64,000 nt of DNA from positions 1-64,000 of the forward strand of contig CACXSA010000018.1 of NCBI GenBank assembly GCA_902770195.1, written 5' to 3'. Shown in pieces: positions 15,161 through 22,770 of this stretch. The DNA is from an uncultured Prevotellaceae bacterium (GTDB lineage Bacteria; Bacteroidota; Bacteroidia; Bacteroidales; Bacteroidaceae). The position numbers and the translations under genes are program-made. How positions within the stretch are numbered: the stretch's first letter is position 1; every line of letters begins with the position of its first letter. The notes under the pieces are model-generated. The model saw only the letters and a list, made by a program, of their open reading frames with translations, had not been told where the DNA came from and made no database searches.

Positions 15161-16063
15161 ATGAAGAAAACATATATCTATATCCTGATGGCCGCACTGC
15201 TGACAACAGCGTGCGGCCATCGTGCTAACAATGGCACGAATGGCGACGGCGATTCTACAGCCGTCAGCACCAGTTTCCAAACCGACGACATCAGCGTGGA
15301 GAGCGAAGACTCCATGACCAGCATCAAGGTCAGCGTCCAATGGCCCACCAGCGGAAACGACTCGTTGGTGACAGCCATCCGCCAGTACGTGTGCGAAGAG
15401 TTGCAAACCAGTCTGATACAGGAGGGACAGCCCGAAATCAAGTATTATGACGACGGACAGGAAGCCGTCCAGGCACTGGTCGACACCGCGTATAACGAAC
15501 TGACCGCCTCGTGGAAAGAAGCAAAAAAAGACGGCATTCCTAACGACATGACTTATTCGTGCTACGTGAAGATTTCCAAACTGGAAGAGACCGACCTGTA
15601 TATCACCTACCTCTCCAACCACGAAGGTTTCCAGGGCGGTGCCCACGGCTATGCCACAGCCTCCTACCAAACCTTCCGCAAGCGCGACGGACTGCGCATA
15701 GGCTATCAGACGAAGTTCAACCGAGAGGCGGAGCAGTTCGAGAAGCAGAACCAGAACCTGTTCAAAGACCCTCAGTCGCCCGAGCTCGCCCAGCTCATCA
15801 AGGAGGGCGTACGCAGCTACTTCAAGGACGGTGAACAGGATGTCGCGACCGACGAAGCCCTAAAGGACATGCTGATTGGCGTGGACGACGTGAACGCCAT
15901 CCCCCTGCCCAGCAATGCTCCCAGCTTCACCAAGCAGGGACTCACCTTTGTCTACCAGCAATACGAGATTGCACCATACGCTGCAGGCATGATCAACTTC
16001 GACATTCCCTACGACAAGATACGCCCCTTCCTCACCCCAGTGGCAGCAGACCTTATTCCCTAG
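15161..16063 (+). CDS. DUF3298/RsiV-like lipoprotein
   Basis: A 300-residue lipoprotein. The signal MKKTYIYILMAALLTTAC gives a lipobox Cys at residue 18, then a Ser/Thr/Asp-rich linker. The body (about 50-295) has the pattern of DUF4163 plus DUF3298 domains: paired strands near SIKVSVQWP, a segment LYITYLSNHEGFQGGAHGYA (the GG.HG motif), and C-terminal TFVYQQYEIAPYAAG, which is the DUF3298 signature (F.QYEI.PYA.G). It is probably anchored facing the periplasm. Function unknown; the fold also occurs in RsiV anti-sigma factors and PdaC. It starts 4 bases after pgk, so it is likely co-transcribed. Confidence 0.8.
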   Translation: MKKTYIYILMAALLTTACGHRANNGTNGDGDSTAVSTSFQTDDISVESEDSMTSIKVSVQWPTSGNDSLVTAIRQYVCEELQTSLIQEGQPEIKYYDDGQEAVQALVDTAYNELTASWKEAKKDGIPNDMTYSCYVKISKLEETDLYITYLSNHEGFQGGAHGYATASYQTFRKRDGLRIGYQTKFNREAEQFEKQNQNLFKDPQSPELAQLIKEGVRSYFKDGEQDVATDEALKDMLIGVDDVNAIPLPSNAPSFTKQGLTFVYQQYEIAPYAAGMINFDIPYDKIRPFLTPVAADLIP

Positions 16064-16083
16064 TAAATTTTTGTAACCATTTA

Positions 16084-16115
16084 TTTGGTTGTTTAAATTG
16101 AATTTGCTATCTTTG
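16084..16115 (+). promoter_or_regulatory. Promoter of the outer-membrane barrel gene
   Basis: TTTG (16084-16087), 20 bases, TATCTTTG (16108-16115): both Bacteroidetes boxes at consensus spacing, 33 bases before the ATG at 16149. Confidence 0.75.
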
Positions 16116-16148
16116 CCAAGAATTTACTAAACCCCAAAAGAATAGACA

Positions 16149-16979
16149 ATGAAAAAGCTGTTATTCATCGTAGGTCTCGCCTTGACTAGCGTGGCAGCAT
16201 CAGCACAGGACGAAGTAGGTCTGCCTGCCGGGCTTTTCACACTGGAATGGAAGTTTAACCCCTTTGACTACGAGTCTAAACCCGTGAAAGTAGCACAGTT
16301 GAACGGACGTTTGTTCCTCAACGACAAGAGTGCTGTCCGCATGGGCGTTGGTGTCGGATTCGACAGGGACACTGACGAGAAGATCATCTCAGAAACTGAA
16401 GAAGCCAGTAAGACGGAAGGCATCAGCAAGATTACCAACGATGCTTTGACGCTCAGGTTCTCGTTAGGTTATGAGTATCATTTTGCCAACACGGGGCGTC
16501 TGGATTTCTACGGTGGACTGGAAGGAGGTTATCTGGGACGTTTCTATTCGGGTACAAAGGAGATAAACACCACGACCATTCAGACTTCATCATCGTCATA
16601 CATCGCAAGCGAAAACTTCCAGAACACGGAGTATAACAAGCGTAATTCGGATGGTGACAAGTTGAACGAGAATGGCATCTTTGGAACCATTTTCACAGGT
16701 ATTGACTTCTATGTTTACAAGAAACTGTATATCGGTGCCGAACTGGGTGTTACCTTCAATACGGGGAAGAAAAAGAACGGCAACTATACGGAAGTGACAG
16801 GCAACAAAGAAATCATTGGCGATACTGTTATTCCCGGTCTGACCACCAAGTATTCTTCGGAGACGGGCATTTACACAGACTCTACCGGAAAAGTGGAAAA
16901 CCGACCTGTTTACGAAACAAAAGGATCATATACTAAAGTTTATATCGAACCCGCCATTCGCATTGGTTGGATGTTCTAA
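16149..16979 (+). CDS. Small outer-membrane beta-barrel protein
   Basis: A 276-residue protein with a signal peptide (MKKLLFIVGLALTSVAASA) followed by alternating amphipathic strands such as GRLFLNDKSAVRMGVGVGFD and SLGYEYHFANTGRLDFYGGLEGGY. It ends in a strand finishing RIGWMF, whose C-terminal aromatic residue is typical of outer-membrane barrels inserted by the BAM complex. The overall look is that of the OMP_b-brl porin-like families. Long loops at about 140-175 and 210-255 are polar and repetitive. Function unknown. It has its own promoter and is followed 19 bases later by a small ORF. Confidence 0.75.
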   Translation: MKKLLFIVGLALTSVAASAQDEVGLPAGLFTLEWKFNPFDYESKPVKVAQLNGRLFLNDKSAVRMGVGVGFDRDTDEKIISETEEASKTEGISKITNDALTLRFSLGYEYHFANTGRLDFYGGLEGGYLGRFYSGTKEINTTTIQTSSSSYIASENFQNTEYNKRNSDGDKLNENGIFGTIFTGIDFYVYKKLYIGAELGVTFNTGKKKNGNYTEVTGNKEIIGDTVIPGLTTKYSSETGIYTDSTGKVENRPVYETKGSYTKVYIEPAIRIGWMF

Positions 16980-16998
16980 AAAAATAACTATTATACTT

Positions 16999-17247
16999 AT
17001 GAGTAAGAAATTCATTATTGGAGATCGCACCAAGGATGAGTGGATCTCTGTTCTCGACACAGAGAAGAAGAAACTGGAGTTTACCAACCACATTGCAACA
17101 GCCAAGGAGTTCCACGGCTTCGAGGATACCAAGGCCGAGCTGAAAAAGTTGCAGGAGACTGGTTACTTCACCGACCTGCAGGTTTATGTGAAAGACGAAG
17201 ACGGTAAGGCTTATCGCCCCAACGAGAGTGACGCTTTCCACATGTAA
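16999..17247 (+). CDS. Small conserved hypothetical protein, 82 residues
   Basis: ATG 16999 follows an AT-rich spacer; an upstream in-frame start at 16963 would lie inside the preceding gene. The product is acidic and soluble (MSKKFIIGDRTKDEWIS ...) with no signal peptide or cysteines. It is predicted to have a helix around ATAKEFHGFEDTKAELKKLQ and a final strand DLQVYVKDEDGK. I do not recognise a family. It lies 19 bases after the barrel gene and 4 bases before the aldo/keto reductase, so it may be part of either transcript. Confidence 0.6.
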   Translation: MSKKFIIGDRTKDEWISVLDTEKKKLEFTNHIATAKEFHGFEDTKAELKKLQETGYFTDLQVYVKDEDGKAYRPNESDAFHM

Positions 17248-17251
17248 GCTT

Positions 17252-18199
17252 ATGCAATACAGAGAATTAGGTAAAACAGGAATGAAGGTGTCGGAGCTAG
17301 GCTTCGGCGCTTCTTCTTTGGGTGGTGTATTCCATTCTTTCAACGAGAACCGTGGCATCGACGCCGTTTTTGCTGCTGTCGATGCAGGCATCAACATCAT
17401 CGACGTATCACCATACTACGGTCATTATAAAGCAGAAATCGTACTGGGTAAGGCACTGAAGGACATCCCTCGCGAAAAATTCTACCTTTCTACCAAGGTA
17501 GGTCGCTACGGCAAGGATGGTGTTAACACTTGGGACTACTCGGCCAAGCGTGCCAAGGAGAGTGTCTATGAGAGCCTGGAGCGCCTGCACATCGACTATA
17601 TCGACATCATCAACGTTCACGACATCGAGTTCCAGGGACGTATGGAGGGTGGACTGCAGAAGGTGGTTGACGAGACGCTGCCTGCCCTGCATGAACTGAA
17701 GCGTGAGGGTGTCGTGAAGCATGTGGGCATTACCGACCTGCAATTGGAGAATCTCCGCTGGGTGATTGAACACGCTGAACCGGGTATGGTGGAGAGCGTC
17801 ATGAATTTCTGCCACTACTGTCTGTGCGACGATAAGCTGGTGGATTTCATGGATTTCTTCGACGAACGCGGCATTGGTGTGCTGTCTGCCTCGCCTTTCA
17901 GCATGGGTTTGCTTACCGAGCGTGGCGTGCCCGACTGGCATCCAGCTCCCAAGCCTTTGGTAGAGGTTTGCAAGCAAGCCGCCGAGCACTGTAAGCAGAA
18001 AGGCTATCCCATCGAGAAGCTCGCCATGCAGTTCTCATGCTCTAATCCACGCATTGCCTCTACTGTGTTCAGCACGACGCGTCCGGAAGCGATCAAGACC
18101 AACATCGCTTACATCGAGGAACCGATGGACGAGCAACTGGTGAAGGAGGTTCGTGAAATTATTGGTGACCAACAACGCGTCAGTTGGGCAAACACTTAG
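17252..18199 (+). CDS. Aldo/keto reductase, L-galactose (L-fucose) dehydrogenase-like
   Basis: A 315-residue AKR-fold oxidoreductase. The start MQYRELGKTGMKVSELGFGASSLG and DVSPYYGHYKAE closely resemble L-galactose 1-dehydrogenases of plants and gut Bacteroides. The catalytic tetrad is visible as Asp51, Tyr55 or Tyr56, Lys82 and His123. It would oxidise an L-sugar to its lactone with NAD(P)+. The next two genes supply a lactonase-type amidohydrolase and a sugar-acid dehydrogenase. This is the gene set described for L-galactose use in Bacteroides vulgatus, so that pathway is my preferred reading; L-fucose is the alternative. The ATG at 17252 is chosen because the longer frame from 17228 enters the upstream gene. 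Confidence 0.82.
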   Translation: MQYRELGKTGMKVSELGFGASSLGGVFHSFNENRGIDAVFAAVDAGINIIDVSPYYGHYKAEIVLGKALKDIPREKFYLSTKVGRYGKDGVNTWDYSAKRAKESVYESLERLHIDYIDIINVHDIEFQGRMEGGLQKVVDETLPALHELKREGVVKHVGITDLQLENLRWVIEHAEPGMVESVMNFCHYCLCDDKLVDFMDFFDERGIGVLSASPFSMGLLTERGVPDWHPAPKPLVEVCKQAAEHCKQKGYPIEKLAMQFSCSNPRIASTVFSTTRPEAIKTNIAYIEEPMDEQLVKEVREIIGDQQRVSWANT

Positions 18200-18203
18200 T
18201 ACC

Positions 18204-18349
18204 AAATGAGTAATGAGAAATGAGAAATTAAAATGAAAATGAAAATGAAAAATGCTGTGTGTACCCGCTTCAGCGAAGCTTTCATTTCTAATTTCTCATT
18301 TAGGACGAAGTCCGTCATTCCTCATTTCTCATTCCTCATTTCTCATTTA
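18204..18349. repeat. Inverted AAATGAG heptamer tracts
   Basis: Downstream of the aldo/keto reductase, AAATGAGTAATGAGAAATGAG and AAATGAAAATG iterations (18204-18250) face reverse-complement tracts CATTTCTAATTTCTCATTT and TCATTTCTCATTCC (18282-18349). The RNA could fold into a long imperfect hairpin. Smaller dyads GCTTCAGCGAAGC and GGACGAAGTCC lie in the loop. This may modulate read-through into the amidohydrolase gene. Confidence 0.75.
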
Positions 18350-18362
18350 GAATAACGTAGTT

Positions 18363-19271
18363 ATGAAAATTATTGATGCACATGCGCACCTGTGGCTAAA
18401 TGTAGATACGGTGGTGAATGGACAGCCCATCCACCCTCTTGAGCAAAACCGTAGCCGTAGCATCTTCTTCGGCGAGGAGCGCCAAATGCTGCCGCCCTAC
18501 ATGACGGACGGGCAAAACACTGCTGAGCGTTTTCTGTCCAACATGGACTATGCACAGGTTTCTGCAGCTGTCATTACTCAGGAGTTTATCGACGGACTGC
18601 AGAACAGCTATCTGATGCAGGTTCAACAACGCTACCCCACCCGTTTCTTCTGTTTCGGAATGCCGGACACACGTAAGACAGGATTCTTCGTTGAAGGCCA
18701 AGATCTCATTCAACAGGGCTTCCGTGGGTTGAAAATTCCTGCTGCCAGACTGCCACAGCAGTTCCTCAACGACGAGATGATGCAACTGATGCACCTGATG
18801 GAAGACCGCGGCATCATTCTCGGCATCGAACTCGCCGACGGCGACGCACAGGTGGGACAGATGGAAGAGATTATCAGTGAGTGTCCACAATTAAAGATAG
18901 CCATAGGCCATTTCGGCATGGTGACTCGCCCTAACTGGATGAGTCAGATTCGTCTGGCTCGCCATGAGAATGTCTATGTGGAGAGTGGTGGTATCACATG
19001 GCTTTTCAACGACGAGTTCTACCCCTTCCCATCTGCCATCCGCGCCATCAAAGAAGCTGCTGATGCCGTGGGTATCGAGAAACTGATGTGGGGCTCCGAC
19101 TATCCGCGTACCATCACTGCCATTACGTATAAGATGTCCTACGACTTCGTTACCAAAAGCAAAGAACTGACTGACAACGAGAAAACCCTGTTCCTTTCAG
19201 AGAATGCCAAGCGCTTCTTCGGCTTTGGCAAACTCATCGAACTTCCCTACATCAAAAACATGAGCGAATAA
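18363..19271 (+). CDS. Amidohydrolase-2 family lactonase candidate
   Basis: A 302-residue TIM-barrel metal hydrolase of the amidohydrolase superfamily (COG2159/COG3618 type). The first strand has the metal-binding HxH in IIDAHAHLW (His7, His9). Later ligands are likely His in AIGHFG (near 179) and Asp in WGSDYPRT (near 243). Such enzymes include L-fucono- and L-galactono-lactonases, which fits its place between a sugar dehydrogenase and an alcohol dehydrogenase. It would open the lactone to the sugar acid. There is no signal peptide, so it is cytoplasmic. The specific substrate is inferred from neighbours. Confidence 0.78.
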   Translation: MKIIDAHAHLWLNVDTVVNGQPIHPLEQNRSRSIFFGEERQMLPPYMTDGQNTAERFLSNMDYAQVSAAVITQEFIDGLQNSYLMQVQQRYPTRFFCFGMPDTRKTGFFVEGQDLIQQGFRGLKIPAARLPQQFLNDEMMQLMHLMEDRGIILGIELADGDAQVGQMEEIISECPQLKIAIGHFGMVTRPNWMSQIRLARHENVYVESGGITWLFNDEFYPFPSAIRAIKEAADAVGIEKLMWGSDYPRTITAITYKMSYDFVTKSKELTDNEKTLFLSENAKRFFGFGKLIELPYIKNMSE

Positions 19272-19290
19272 TATTTTTGAATCAAATAAG

Positions 19291-20310
19291 ATGAAAGCAA
19301 TACAAATTACCGAACCTTCCGTGATGAAGGTCGTTGACATTGAGAAACCTCAATGCGGAGCAGACGAAGTGCTGCTGAAGATACATTACGTAGGATTTTG
19401 CGGAAGCGACCTTAACACCTATCGCGGATTGAACCCGATGGTGAAAATGCCCGTGATTCCTGGTCATGAGATTGGTGCCGAGATAGCCCAGACGGGAGCA
19501 AACGTACCTGCTCACCTAAAGGCAGGAATGGCTGTCACCGTCAATCCATACACCAATTGCGGACATTGTCCGTCGTGTAAGAACCGTCGTTATAACGCCT
19601 GTCAGCACAATGAGACACTGGGTGTTCAGCGCGATGGTGCCATGCGCGAATACATTGCCGTCCCCTGGCAGAAAGTCATCCCCATCGGCAACATCACTGT
19701 GGAGCATGCTGCCATCATCGAGCCCATGTCTGTTGGATTTCATGCCGTCAGCCGCGCTCAGGTGGTTGACACCGATACCGTCATGGTCATTGGTTGTGGC
19801 ATGGTGGGCGTGGGTGCCGTAGTCCGTGCCATCATGCGTGGTGCCAAGGTCATTGCCTGTGATATGGATGACGAGAAACTGGCCATTGTGCGTGGCTTGG
19901 GAGCTGAATACACCATCAATTCTGCCAAGGAGAATGTTCACGAACGCTTGCAGAAAATCACACAAGGTGCCGGTCCTGATGTCGTCATCGAGGCAGTAGG
20001 TGCTCCCGTCACCTACCAGATGGCAGTCAACGAAGTCGCCTTCACAGGTCGCGTAGTATGCATCGGTTATGCCAAGCAGGACGTACAGTTCACCACCAAG
20101 CTCTTCGTACAAAAAGAGCTTGACATCCGTGGCTCTCGCAATGCACAGCCCGAGGACTTCGAGGGCGTCATCCGCTATCTCGAGAAGAACAACCCACCCT
20201 ACAACATCCTGATTTCCAATGAAGTAAACCCGGAACAAGCCGAAAAGGCTATGAAACAATGGATGGAAGCACCTGCTAAGGTGTTTCGCATCCTCGTAAA
20301 ATTCACATAA
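19291..20310 (+). CDS. Zinc-dependent alcohol dehydrogenase, L-galactonate dehydrogenase-like
   Basis: A 339-residue MDR-superfamily dehydrogenase. Catalytic zinc ligands are Cys37 (FCGSD) and His59-Glu60 (PGHEIG). The structural-zinc cluster is Cys90, Cys93, Cys96 and Cys104 (CGHCPSCKNRRYNAC). A Rossmann motif VIGCGMVGVGA sits near residue 168. It resembles LgoD/YjjN, which oxidises L-galactonate to D-tagaturonate. With the two preceding genes this completes L-galactose to D-tagaturonate, and the tagaturonate reductase at 27975-29417 could take the product on. It starts 19 bases after the amidohydrolase and is 4 bases from the GH97 gene, so it is an operon member. Confidence 0.82.
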   Translation: MKAIQITEPSVMKVVDIEKPQCGADEVLLKIHYVGFCGSDLNTYRGLNPMVKMPVIPGHEIGAEIAQTGANVPAHLKAGMAVTVNPYTNCGHCPSCKNRRYNACQHNETLGVQRDGAMREYIAVPWQKVIPIGNITVEHAAIIEPMSVGFHAVSRAQVVDTDTVMVIGCGMVGVGAVVRAIMRGAKVIACDMDDEKLAIVRGLGAEYTINSAKENVHERLQKITQGAGPDVVIEAVGAPVTYQMAVNEVAFTGRVVCIGYAKQDVQFTTKLFVQKELDIRGSRNAQPEDFEGVIRYLEKNNPPYNILISNEVNPEQAEKAMKQWMEAPAKVFRILVKFT

Positions 20311-20314
20311 TAAC

Positions 20315-22291
20315 ATGAGAAAACAGCTATTCATTACAACAACTCTGTGCCTTCTCTCCTTCGCTGGTCTGATGGCTCAGACTCTTCATGTGGCTTCACC
20401 AGACGGGAAGCTACAAGTGAACATTGCCTGTGAACAAGGACGGGCCAGTTATAGTGTCAACTACGATGGTAAGAGCATGGTAACAACCTCTGCCCTCGGA
20501 CTGAAGGCAGACATTGGCGACTTCACCAAAGGACTCACATTAAAAGACAGCAAGCAGAGTCGCATTGACAGAAGCTACACCATGACGCGCACCAAGACAT
20601 CGTCGTCGCACTTCATTGCCAACCAATTGGACATACAACTGGAGAACAACGAAAGGCTACCCATTACTATTACCTTTGTGGTAAGCAACAACGACGTGGC
20701 TTTCCGCTACACCTTATTAAAAGGAAAGGGCGAGTTCTGCGGCAGCGCCGTCATCAAGAAGGAGGCTACCGCCTTCAACTTCCCGGAGAAAGCCACCAGC
20801 TTCATCTGTCCACAGAGCAAGACCATGGTGGGATTTGCCCAGACCAAGCCTTCGTATGAGGAGGAATACACGGCTGACGCACCCCTTGCCAAGCCCTCAG
20901 CTTTCGGTGAGGGATATACCTTCCCCTGTCTCTTCCATATCGCAGAAGACGGATGGGTACTGGTCAGCGAGACAGGCACCAACGGACATTATGTAGGCTC
21001 CCACCTGAGCGACTATCAGCCAGGCAATGGATATAGCATCACCTTCCCCAATAAAGACGAGATGAAAGGAATGGGAAGCCACTATGCTGCCATAGCCCTG
21101 CCCGGTCATACCCCTTGGCGCACGCTGACCATTGGCTCCACCCTTGAACCCATTGTCGAGACCACCATTCCCTACGATGTGGTTGAGCCTCTGTACGAGG
21201 CTTCCACCAACTACAAGCCAGGGCGTTATACCTGGGGTTGGATACTCTGGCAGGATGCCTCCACCAACTACGATGATCAGGTGAAGATGATAGACGTTGC
21301 CTCTGCGATGGGATATGAATACACCCTCGTCGATGCACTGTGGGACACACAGATAGGTCGCGAGCGGCTGGAGCAGCTCTCCAAGTATGCACAGAGCAAG
21401 GGCGTCAAGCTCTTATTGTGGTACAATTCCAACGGCACATGGAACGATGCTCCACAAGGCCCACGCCACGGCATGAGTACCGCTATTGCCCGCGAACACG
21501 AGATGGCATGGATGGAGCGCATCGGAATAGCTGGTATCAAAGTTGATTTCTTCGGAGGTGACAAACAGGAGATGATGCAGCTATATGAAGACATTCTGGC
21601 CGATGCCAACCGTCACAAGCTACAGGTCATCTTCCACGGATGCTCCCTGCCTCGCGGATGGGAACGCATGTATCCTAACTTCGTAGCTAGCGAAGCTTTC
21701 CTCGCCTCGGAGAACATCTTCTTCTCAGAATACCATGCCAAGAAAGAAGGCTTCGAACTCACCATGCACCCCTTCTCACGCAATGCTGTAGCAGCTGCCG
21801 ACTGGGGCGGCGTCCTCATGAACCGCTACATGAGTCGTGACAACAAGAGCCGTCACCAGCGCTATACCAGCGACATTTTTGAAATGGCCTCATCTATTGT
21901 TATCCAGACTAGCGTTAACTGCGTGGCTATCTATCCCAACAACCTCGAGGAACTTCCTCAGTTCGAACTCGATTTCCTGCGTGAGATTCCTACCACATGG
22001 GACGAGGTTCAATACATAGACGGTTATCCAACCCAATTCGTAGTACTTGCCCGTCGTACAGGCAATAAGTGGTACGTCGGTGGACTCAATGGAACCCAGG
22101 AGAAGAAGGTACTCACCCTCTCCCTCCCCATGTTCGCAGGTAAGACTGTCAGATACTATACCGACAAGCCACAGAAGAAGGGCGAACTGCTCCCCACCTC
22201 TGAACTAAAAAACCTGAAAGTTGGAGCGGACGGCAAGGCAAAGGTGACCATTCAGGCTATGGGTGGAATTATCCTCGCCGATATTTACTAA
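20315..22291 (+). CDS. Glycoside hydrolase family 97
   Basis: A 658-residue secreted glycosidase with a signal peptide (MRKQLFITTTLCLLSFAGLMA). The N-terminal beta-sandwich (about 22-280) is followed by a TIM barrel with GWILWQDAS, IGIAGIKVDFFGGDK and FHGCSLPRGWERMYPN, then a C-terminal sandwich. This is the GH97 layout. The Asp in KVDFF at the nucleophile position suggests a retaining enzyme of the alpha-galactosidase type rather than an inverting SusB-like alpha-glucosidase; this rests on motif memory. A calcium site with conserved Glu residues is expected. As last enzyme of the sugar operon it may release the monosaccharide that the upstream dehydrogenases oxidise. Confidence 0.85.
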   Translation: MRKQLFITTTLCLLSFAGLMAQTLHVASPDGKLQVNIACEQGRASYSVNYDGKSMVTTSALGLKADIGDFTKGLTLKDSKQSRIDRSYTMTRTKTSSSHFIANQLDIQLENNERLPITITFVVSNNDVAFRYTLLKGKGEFCGSAVIKKEATAFNFPEKATSFICPQSKTMVGFAQTKPSYEEEYTADAPLAKPSAFGEGYTFPCLFHIAEDGWVLVSETGTNGHYVGSHLSDYQPGNGYSITFPNKDEMKGMGSHYAAIALPGHTPWRTLTIGSTLEPIVETTIPYDVVEPLYEASTNYKPGRYTWGWILWQDASTNYDDQVKMIDVASAMGYEYTLVDALWDTQIGRERLEQLSKYAQSKGVKLLLWYNSNGTWNDAPQGPRHGMSTAIAREHEMAWMERIGIAGIKVDFFGGDKQEMMQLYEDILADANRHKLQVIFHGCSLPRGWERMYPNFVASEAFLASENIFFSEYHAKKEGFELTMHPFSRNAVAAADWGGVLMNRYMSRDNKSRHQRYTSDIFEMASSIVIQTSVNCVAIYPNNLEELPQFELDFLREIPTTWDEVQYIDGYPTQFVVLARRTGNKWYVGGLNGTQEKKVLTLSLPMFAGKTVRYYTDKPQKKGELLPTSELKNLKVGADGKAKVTIQAMGGIILADIY

Positions 22292-22293
22292 AA

Positions 22294-22587
22294 ATGGCGT
22301 GGAAACTGAAATATCGATGCACTACGTGCGGCTATGAAGCCGAGGTGTATGAGGGGCGTGGTCTCTTCCGGCAAGAGATTACGCCCATTTCTTGCTGTGA
22401 TTGCAAGACCATCCAAAACATCGTTGTGGGCGGGATCATTGCCGATGTTGCTCCCTCCTACCGAAGCGAGGTAGGTAGGCTGTGCCTACAATGCGGAAGC
22501 GCCAACATCAAGATATGGGATAAACGCACCTGTCCAAAATGTCAGGGTGAGATGCAGGAAACTGGCGAGAAAGAATTCTGGACTTAG
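22294..22587 (+). CDS. Small zinc-ribbon protein
   Basis: A 97-residue cytoplasmic protein with two zinc-ribbon knuckle pairs. The first is Cys9-x2-Cys12 with Cys34/Cys35/Cys37. The second is Cys64-x2-Cys67 with Cys80-x2-Cys83 (CLQCGS ... CPKCQG). It may bind one or two zinc ions. It starts two bases after the GH97 stop, so it is probably translated from the same mRNA, but no functional link to sugar use is obvious. No named family recognised. Confidence 0.7.
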   Translation: MAWKLKYRCTTCGYEAEVYEGRGLFRQEITPISCCDCKTIQNIVVGGIIADVAPSYRSEVGRLCLQCGSANIKIWDKRTCPKCQGEMQETGEKEFWT

Positions 22588-22673
22588 CGATGAATTCAAG
22601 AGAGAACCGACGATAATCTTACCATGATAAGCATTTACATCAAGTGATATAATAATAAAAAAAGAACAATTCT

Positions 22674-22704
22674 TTTGCGTTTTCCATTTTTTATGTTAAT
22701 TTTG
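22674..22704 (+). promoter_or_regulatory. Threonine operon promoter
   Basis: TTTG (22674-22677), 19 bases, TAATTTTG (22697-22704). The leader (about 60 bases) contains the stem CCCC-acttgtcaa-GGGG (22723-22739) and an 11-codon ORF from 22712 without Thr or Ile runs, so classical attenuation is not supported. Confidence 0.7.
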
Positions 22705-22770
22705 CATCGCCGATGGATGAAGCCCCACTTGTCAAGGGGTACCGTTAGGCAAGAAAAATAGCATAGAAAT

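Noticed and set aside
22712..22747. Leader peptide for threonine attenuation (MDEAPLVKGYR)
   Set aside because: It has no run of Thr or Ile codons and no competing terminator stem with a T-run.
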